Shown here one piece after another: positions 57,564-64,000 of a DNA stretch of 64,000 bases. Position 1 is the first letter of the stretch, and each line of letters opens with the position of its first letter. The notes under the pieces are model-generated. The model was not told where the DNA came from and did no database searches. It worked only from the letters and a program-made list of their open reading frames with translations. The position numbers and the translations under genes are program-made. This DNA comes from Hyphomicrobium sp. 12-62-95 (GTDB taxonomy: Bacteria; Pseudomonadota; Alphaproteobacteria; Rhizobiales; Hyphomicrobiaceae). The stretch is from positions 22,907 to 86,906 of the forward strand of contig NCCZ01000022.1 in NCBI GenBank assembly GCA_002279935.1, given 5' to 3'.

Positions 57564-58739
57564 ATGCGATTTTCGCCTCACCTGCTCGATGAGATCCGAG
57601 CCCGCTTGGCAGTCAGCCAAGTGGTGGGGCGGAAGGTTGCGCTCAAAAAGAAGGGGCGCGAGTGGTCGGGCCTGTCACCCTTCAAAATGGAGAAGACGCC
57701 GTCGTTCTTCGTCAACGACCAGAAGGGCTTCTACCACTGCTTCGCGTCGGGCGAGCATGGCGACATCTTCACGTTTCTGATCAAGACCGAGGGGCTGACC
57801 TTTCCGGAAGCCGTCGAACGGCTGGCGGCGGAAGCGGGCGTGACGCTGCCCAAGCCCGAGGTGCGGGATCAGGAGGTGTACGATCAGCGGCAGCGGTTGT
57901 CGGCCGTGCTGGACGCGTCGGTGACATTTTTCGAGGAGCAGCTGGCGGGGCCGGGTGGCGCGGAAGCGCGGCGGTATCTGACGGAAAAGCGTGGGCTCAG
58001 GCGCGAGACGATCAAAGCTTTTAGGCTCGGCTATGCGCCTCAGTCGCGCACGGCACTCAAGGAGTATCTGACGAAAGCGGGCTTCACGGTCGAGGAGCAG
58101 GCGCTGTCAGGCATGCTCATTTCGGGCGAGGACATTCGCGAGCCCTATGACCGGTTCCGACATCGCGTGATGTTTCCGATCGGCGATTGGAAGGGGCGGA
58201 CGATTGCCTTCGGCGGGCGGGCGCTCGATCCGGATGCGCCGGCGAAGTATCTCAATTCGCCCGAAACGCCGCTCTTTCATAAGGGGCACAATCTTTACAA
58301 CGCGCACCTGGCGCGCGCGATCGCGCATGACAAGGAGCGGGTGATCGCGGTTGAAGGCTACATGGATGTGGTGGCGCTGACGGAGGGCGGGTTTGCGGAA
58401 AGCGTGGCACCGCTTGGCACGGCGCTGACGCCAGAACAGGTGGCGCTCTTGTGGCGGATGACGCCGGAGCCGGTCCTCTGCTTTGACGGCGACAGTGCGG
58501 GTAAGAAGGCCGCCTACCGGGCCATCGATACGGTGTTGCCAATGTTGAAGCCCGGCATGAGCGTGCGGTTTGCCTTCCTGCCCGACGGCTTGGATCCGGA
58601 CGATCTCGTGCGTCAGCAGGGTCCGGAGGCGATGGAAGCAGGACGACTGGTCGACGCCGGAACGGCGGGCGCGTCTGGAACAGCAGATCCGGATTTTAAC
58701 CGCGCGGATCGAAGACGGGTCAGTTCGCTCGCACTATGA
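57564..58739 (+). CDS. dnaG: DNA primase DnaG, N-terminal part (frame-shifted gene)
   Basis: Primase makes RNA primers at the replication fork. This 391-residue frame carries the N-terminal domain (residues 1-100) and the catalytic TOPRIM core, with VIAVEGYMDVVAL and CFDGDSAGKKAA. Homology runs to GPEAMEA (about 58640), after which the frame gives about 30 unrelated residues and stops. Of the four zinc ligands known in E. coli DnaG, only one Cys (YHCF) is seen; the others read GLSPFK and ASG. That variant occurs in other alphaproteobacteria, as far as I recall. GGGAG precedes ATG 57564. The missing portion continues in the +1 frame. Confidence 0.85.
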   Translation: MRFSPHLLDEIRARLAVSQVVGRKVALKKKGREWSGLSPFKMEKTPSFFVNDQKGFYHCFASGEHGDIFTFLIKTEGLTFPEAVERLAAEAGVTLPKPEVRDQEVYDQRQRLSAVLDASVTFFEEQLAGPGGAEARRYLTEKRGLRRETIKAFRLGYAPQSRTALKEYLTKAGFTVEEQALSGMLISGEDIREPYDRFRHRVMFPIGDWKGRTIAFGGRALDPDAPAKYLNSPETPLFHKGHNLYNAHLARAIAHDKERVIAVEGYMDVVALTEGGFAESVAPLGTALTPEQVALLWRMTPEPVLCFDGDSAGKKAAYRAIDTVLPMLKPGMSVRFAFLPDGLDPDDLVRQQGPEAMEAGRLVDAGTAGASGTADPDFNRADRRRVSSLAL

Positions 58740-59553
58740 GCAGGACATGCGTCGGCGGTTGCAAGCGGCCTGGGGCAATGACCGCTCGACAGCGCCGTTC
58801 CGGCCGTCGCGGGAGACGGGGTTCGGCCGGCAGGGCGTTCCAGGTGCGCGGCCGGGGGCGAACTTCCGCGGCATGCCGGCGGGGGGCTATCCGCGCGGCG
58901 GCGGGCGGCCGGGCGCTGGCGGAGGTCGCTTTGGCGGATATCAGGGAGGTTACGGCGGTGCGGGTCGCGGTGGAGCGGGATTTGCCGGTCCGGGGGCGGT
59001 GCCGATCCATGCGCTCCCCTCCTCCAGCCTGCTCAACAGTCCGCTGGCGTCCGGCGATCAGACCCGGCCCGGCTACCGCGAGATGCTCTTGATCCGAACA
59101 CTGATTAACCATTCGTGGCTGGCGACGGAGGATGCGGAGGCGCTGGCGCAGGTCACCTTCGTGGCCCCTGTGCTTTCCCGGTTGCGGGATGCCATCCTTG
59201 CAGCGGTTTCACTTGACAATTCCCTTGACAGCGCCGGGTTGCGCTCCCATTTGGTCCAAACGGGCTTCGGCGGGGTTTTAGACCTCGTTGATCGCTCGGT
59301 TACACATAAGTGTGACAGGTTCGCCGAGCCCAATGCCGGGCAAGCCGAGGTGGAAGCTGGCTGGCGCCACGCCCTCGCGCTGCATGATCGGCAAGTCGGG
59401 TTGAAGGCGGCGCTCGAAAGCGCGGAGCGGGCTTGGCATGAGGATCGCGACGAAGATGCCTTTCAGCGCATCCGCGAGCTTCAGGCCGAGATCGAGCGTT
59501 TGGCGCGCCCCGGTGACCTGGACGAGAACTCAGAAGATGCCGTTGCGATATGA
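58570..59553 (+). CDS. dnaG: DNA primase DnaG, C-terminal part in a different frame
   Basis: This open frame carries the rest of DnaG. Homology starts near 58641 at DDWSTPERRARLEQQIR, followed by a Gly/Arg-rich linker (GGYPRGGGRPGAGGGRFGGY) and a C-terminal helicase-binding domain (RTLINHSWLATEDAEALAQV to DEDAFQRIRELQAEIERLA). Relative to E. coli DnaG about 56 bases are missing at the junction: 1990 bases from the dnaG start to this stop is not a multiple of three, and adding 56 makes it 681 codons plus stop. The region from 58570 to 58640 overlaps the N-terminal frame and is not expected to be coding here. Confidence 0.8.
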   Translation: MPSCPTAWIRTISCVSRVRRRWKQDDWSTPERRARLEQQIRILTARIEDGSVRSHYEQDMRRRLQAAWGNDRSTAPFRPSRETGFGRQGVPGARPGANFRGMPAGGYPRGGGRPGAGGGRFGGYQGGYGGAGRGGAGFAGPGAVPIHALPSSSLLNSPLASGDQTRPGYREMLLIRTLINHSWLATEDAEALAQVTFVAPVLSRLRDAILAAVSLDNSLDSAGLRSHLVQTGFGGVLDLVDRSVTHKCDRFAEPNAGQAEVEAGWRHALALHDRQVGLKAALESAERAWHEDRDEDAFQRIRELQAEIERLARPGDLDENSEDAVAI

Positions 59554-59692
59554 GGGAAACGCGCGCTCATCGTCCGGAAATGCCCGGCTGCGCCCCACCG
59601 TGTGGGCCGGCCGTCAGATGCATTCCAACGATGTGGCCGCCTTTACCGTTTCGCATTCTTGAACTTTGGGCCCTCCCGAGAGGCAACACCAT

Positions 59693-61723
<2,031 letters not shown>

Positions 61724-61732
61724 TCCAACCCA

Positions 61733-61759
61733 TCGCCCCTGGCCCCAAGCCGGGGGCGA
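61733..61759 (+). terminator. Possible hairpin after rpoD
   Basis: TCGCCCC (61733-61739) can pair with GGGGCGA (61753-61759). It lies just past the rpoD stop but has no T run, so only a weak case for a terminator can be made. Confidence 0.3.
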
Positions 61760-61894
61760 AATGCATTTGGGGCCTGTCGTTCGCGGCGTACTGACGGTTT
61801 ATCCTTTGCGAACTCGCGCGCTCTATCTGTCGAATCCCCTATGAGGATTGCGTACACTGGCCGTGCGCTGGCGGACGGGAGGGACGCTTCGACG

Positions 61895-62737
61895 ATGCTG
61901 AACCGGATGAGCGAGGTGGAGACGCGGGCGCGGACCGTGCTGGTGACGGGGGCGTCGCGGGGCATTGGGGAGGCCACCGCGCGGTATTTCCTCGACCGGG
62001 GGTGGAGCGTGGCGGCGGCGATGCGGACGCCGGGCGCTTCGCATTTGGCTCCGTCAAACCGCTTGCGGCTTTACGAGATGGATGTGACGTCCGCACCTTC
62101 AGTGACGGCGGCCGTGGAGGCGGCGATCGCGGATTTCGGGCGGATCGATGTGGTCGTCAACAACGCCGGGCTGTGCCTCGTAGGTGCGCTGGAGGAAATG
62201 ACGGAGGCCGACGACCGGCTGATCATGGACACAAACGTGCTAGGCGCCATGCGGGTGTCGCGGGCGGTGCTGCCGCACATGCGGGCGTGCGGCGGCGGGC
62301 GGATCATCAATGTCTCGTCGGTGTGCGGGCAGATGACGTTGCCGCTCTATAGTGCGTACTGCGCCAGCAAGTGGGCTTTGGAGGGGTTTGCCGAGTCGCT
62401 GGCGTTCGAGACGCGGCGGTCGGGGATCAAAGTGAAGATCGTGCAGCCGGCGGTGCATAAGACGGGGTCGTTCGCGGGGCAGATTGCGGGGCGGGCGGCG
62501 CGGACGGCGCATCCGGATCACGCGGCGTTTTCGGACGGGGTTTTGCAGCGGATGGCGGCGGTCGAGCGCTCAGCGCCCGGGCCTGAGGCGGTGGCCAAGG
62601 CCATTCATCACGCTGCGACGGACCGCTGGCCGCGGTTGCGGTATCCGGTGGGGAGCCGGGGCATTCTGTTGGCGCGCCGGATGATGCCGAGCGCGCTGTT
62701 CGTTCGCGTGGTGCGCCGCATTCTCAACGCGTGGTAG
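61895..62737 (+). CDS. SDR family oxidoreductase
   Basis: A short-chain dehydrogenase of about 280 residues. It has TGASRGIGEATARYF for the cofactor, VVNNAGLC, NVSSVCGQMTLP with the catalytic Ser, and YCASKWALEGFAESLAFE with Tyr-x-x-x-Lys. The C-terminal third matches the group that includes 3-oxoacyl-ACP reductase-like and retinol-dehydrogenase-like SDRs. Start is uncertain: ATG 61895 has GGGAGGG about 12 bases upstream; 61841 and 61907 are alternatives. The substrate is unknown. Confidence 0.85.
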   Translation: MLNRMSEVETRARTVLVTGASRGIGEATARYFLDRGWSVAAAMRTPGASHLAPSNRLRLYEMDVTSAPSVTAAVEAAIADFGRIDVVVNNAGLCLVGALEEMTEADDRLIMDTNVLGAMRVSRAVLPHMRACGGGRIINVSSVCGQMTLPLYSAYCASKWALEGFAESLAFETRRSGIKVKIVQPAVHKTGSFAGQIAGRAARTAHPDHAAFSDGVLQRMAAVERSAPGPEAVAKAIHHAATDRWPRLRYPVGSRGILLARRMMPSALFVRVVRRILNAW

Positions 62738-62750
62738 CCTGCGTGAAGAC

Positions 62751-62781
62751 GGTGCCAGGCACCGAGTTGGTGCCTGGCACC
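62751..62781. repeat. REP-like perfect hairpin
   Basis: GGTGCCAGGCACC, loop GAGTT, GGTGCCTGGCACC: a 13-bp perfect stem, each arm itself a near-palindrome. It is followed by a partial extra copy of GTGGCACCG. There is no T run, so it looks more like a REP-type repeat than a terminator. Confidence 0.6.
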
Positions 62782-62822
62782 GCTTTGTGGCACCGTCGGC
62801 ACGACTCCAGAGGAGATTGGTG

Positions 62823-63197
62823 ATGAGCGACGGCGGCCCCTTTCATTTCGGATTTCTGGAAGAATTCGGCGTGCCGCTGCGCCGATTGAAGGCCGGCGAA
62901 GTGATTTTCAAAGCCGGGGACGCGGGCGACAGCATGATTCTGGTCATGGAAGGCCGCGTCGAGATCAAAGTTGGCGACCGGATCGTCGATACGCTGGGTC
63001 TGCATGGCATCGCGGGGGAGATGGCGCTGATCGATAGCGCGCCGCGGAGTGCGACGGCGGTGGCGGCAACGGGGTGCGAGGTGGCGGTGATCGACCGGGA
63101 GACTTTCCTGGATCTGGTGCGCGAAGTTCCCTCGTTCGCTCTGTACGTCATGCGCATCCTGGGACTGCGAATCCGGCGGATGAACGCGGACCTCTGA
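62823..63197 (+). CDS. Cyclic nucleotide-binding domain protein
   Basis: A 124-residue single cNMP-binding beta-roll: AGEVIFKAGDAGDSMILVMEG, then LGLHGIAGEMALIDSAPRSATAVAATGCEVAVI, which matches the phosphate-binding cassette (GEMAL..RSATA). No helix-turn-helix follows, so it is not a CRP-type regulator on its own. Start ATG 62823 is backed by AGAGGAGA. Function is unknown; such stand-alone domains may regulate partner proteins. Confidence 0.85.
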   Translation: MSDGGPFHFGFLEEFGVPLRRLKAGEVIFKAGDAGDSMILVMEGRVEIKVGDRIVDTLGLHGIAGEMALIDSAPRSATAVAATGCEVAVIDRETFLDLVREVPSFALYVMRILGLRIRRMNADL

Positions 63198-63600
63198 GCA
63201 GCTTTTCTGATCGGCCGGGCATCGCGAACGGTGGTCAATCTGGTCCAGATCAGGGCGGTGATGTGGCGACTGACAGAGCTCTGTTGGCTCAAAAAACTGT
63301 CTGTCCACGGCCATCCACAGGGCAGATGTGGACAAAGTCACACGTCTTGCGCACCTGCTAGTCCTTGAAAATCAAGCACTACTGGGAATTTCGTGTCTTG
63401 GCAGACACACTAAAACGGGAGACGCGCCGCAAAGCCGAATGCCTGATTGTTGCGCAAGAGGGAATCACAGACTTTCGCGTCAACGGCTGATCACACATCG
63501 ATCAAGGAGCCGTTTCTGTCTGAGAGCGCGGTTCAGTTTGCGTATCGAACAAGTAGGGCGTCCGCCTTCGAAGATGCCAACGCAGATTGGGAGAAGCTCA
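63198..63600. other. Intergenic region before the second porin
   Basis: A 403-base region, AT-richer than its surroundings in parts, which must hold the porin promoter. I find no convincing -35/-10 pair. The end carries GGGAGAAG as ribosome-binding site for the porin. A small repeat (TGTCCACGGCCATCCACAGG) appears near 63300 but without clear function. Confidence 0.4.
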
Positions 63601-64000
63601 ATGAATAAATATAGCCTGAGCGCCCTGGTGGCGGCCGGCCTGCTCGCAGGCGGCCTTGCAACCAGCGCGAACGCCGCCGACCTCGGTGGCAACTGCTGCG
63701 CAGACTTGGAAGAGCGCATCGCTGAACTCGAAGCAACCACCGCTCGCAAGGGCAACCGCAAGGTTTCGCTGACGGTCTCCGGTTGGGTCGGTCAACAGAT
63801 TTCGTTCTGGGATGACGGCATCGAGTCCAACACGTACATCCACGACCTCGGTTCGACGCTGGGCAGCCACGTGAAGTTCACGGGCTCGGCTCAGATCTCG
63901 CCCGGCTGGTCGGCTGGTTATGTGCTTCAGATCGAGGCCATCGGTTCGGACTCGCTCACCACGTCGCAGGACGTCCCTGTTGGTCCGGCGGCTCTCGTTG
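63601..64000 (+). CDS. Outer-membrane porin, paralogue of the 20517 gene (3' end outside window)
   Basis: The first 133 residues of a porin that runs off the window. The signal peptide ends at ANAAD; the mature part opens with the same LGGNCCADLEERIAELEA block, then KGNRKVSLTVSGWVGQQISFWDDG. Compared with the first porin, this N-terminal block is almost identical, while the barrel diverges from there. GGGAGAAG before ATG 63601 sets the start. Confidence 0.88.
   Translation, partial: MNKYSLSALVAAGLLAGGLATSANAADLGGNCCADLEERIAELEATTARKGNRKVSLTVSGWVGQQISFWDDGIESNTYIHDLGSTLGSHVKFTGSAQISPGWSAGYVLQIEAIGSDSLTTSQDVPVGPAALV

Noticed and set aside
62751..62781. A rho-independent terminator for the SDR gene
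   Set aside because: The stem is perfect but there is no T run on either strand; the near-palindromic arms fit a REP-like repeat better.

Overview
The window is about 64 kb of GC-rich, gene-dense chromosome that is almost entirely vertical, housekeeping-type alphaproteobacterial DNA. The gene orders rpoD-dnaG-yqeY-carA and mfd-sdhE-recG, an Elm1-family protein, IalB, SPOR proteins and a coiled-coil porin family all fit the order Hyphomicrobiales. A Chloroflexus-type malyl-CoA lyase hints at a Hyphomicrobium-like methylotroph. The genus is an inference. I see no prophage, transposase, integrase, CRISPR array or toxin-antitoxin pair.

Layout. 1-3.6 kb: end of radA, then cvpA, purF and an SDR gene on the plus strand. 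3.6-10.9 kb: a minus-strand run rlpA, D,D-carboxypeptidase, tmk, holB, metG, tatD, PhnP-like hydrolase. 10.9-11.8 kb: tRNA-Ser(UGA) embedded in a GC-rich repeat family. 11.8-17.5 kb: small secreted and membrane proteins, an LtaS-like phosphotransferase, a stress flavoprotein and a sorbosone-dehydrogenase-like lipoprotein. 17.7-19.8 kb: otsA-otsB for trehalose. 19.9-25.8 kb: secreted protein, porin, UbiH-like monooxygenase, LpxL-like acyltransferase, GH3 hydrolase. 26-32.6 kb: malyl-CoA lyase, an HspQ with a long basic N-terminal extension, a split ialB, a peptide-binding protein and an acyl-CoA ligase. 32.7-39.7 kb: mfd, sdhE, recG, DUF502. 39.8-47 kb: SPOR/TPR protein, glmS, glmU, second SPOR-like protein, Elm1-like. 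47-57 kb: Lrp, MFS, greA, carB, two related secreted proteins, ChaN-like, carA. 57-64 kb: yqeY, dnaG, rpoD, SDR, cNMP-binding protein and the start of a second porin.

Functionally the window joins information processing (radA, metG, holB, tmk, mfd, recG, greA, dnaG, rpoD), nucleotide supply (purF, carAB, tmk), envelope building (glmS, glmU, LpxL-like, D,D-carboxypeptidase, rlpA, SPOR proteins, porins) and stress functions (otsAB, hspQ).

The most striking observation is that three conserved genes are interrupted. tatD and dnaG each appear to lack about 50 nt at a frame-breaking junction, and ialB is split by a net single-base shift. Because dnaG is essential, a consensus or assembly error must be excluded before any biological reading. 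Other points worth attention are the H1-like tail on HspQ, the repeat family around tRNA-Ser, and the envelope genes lodged between carA and carB. I did not find convincing evidence of a new defence or mobile system.
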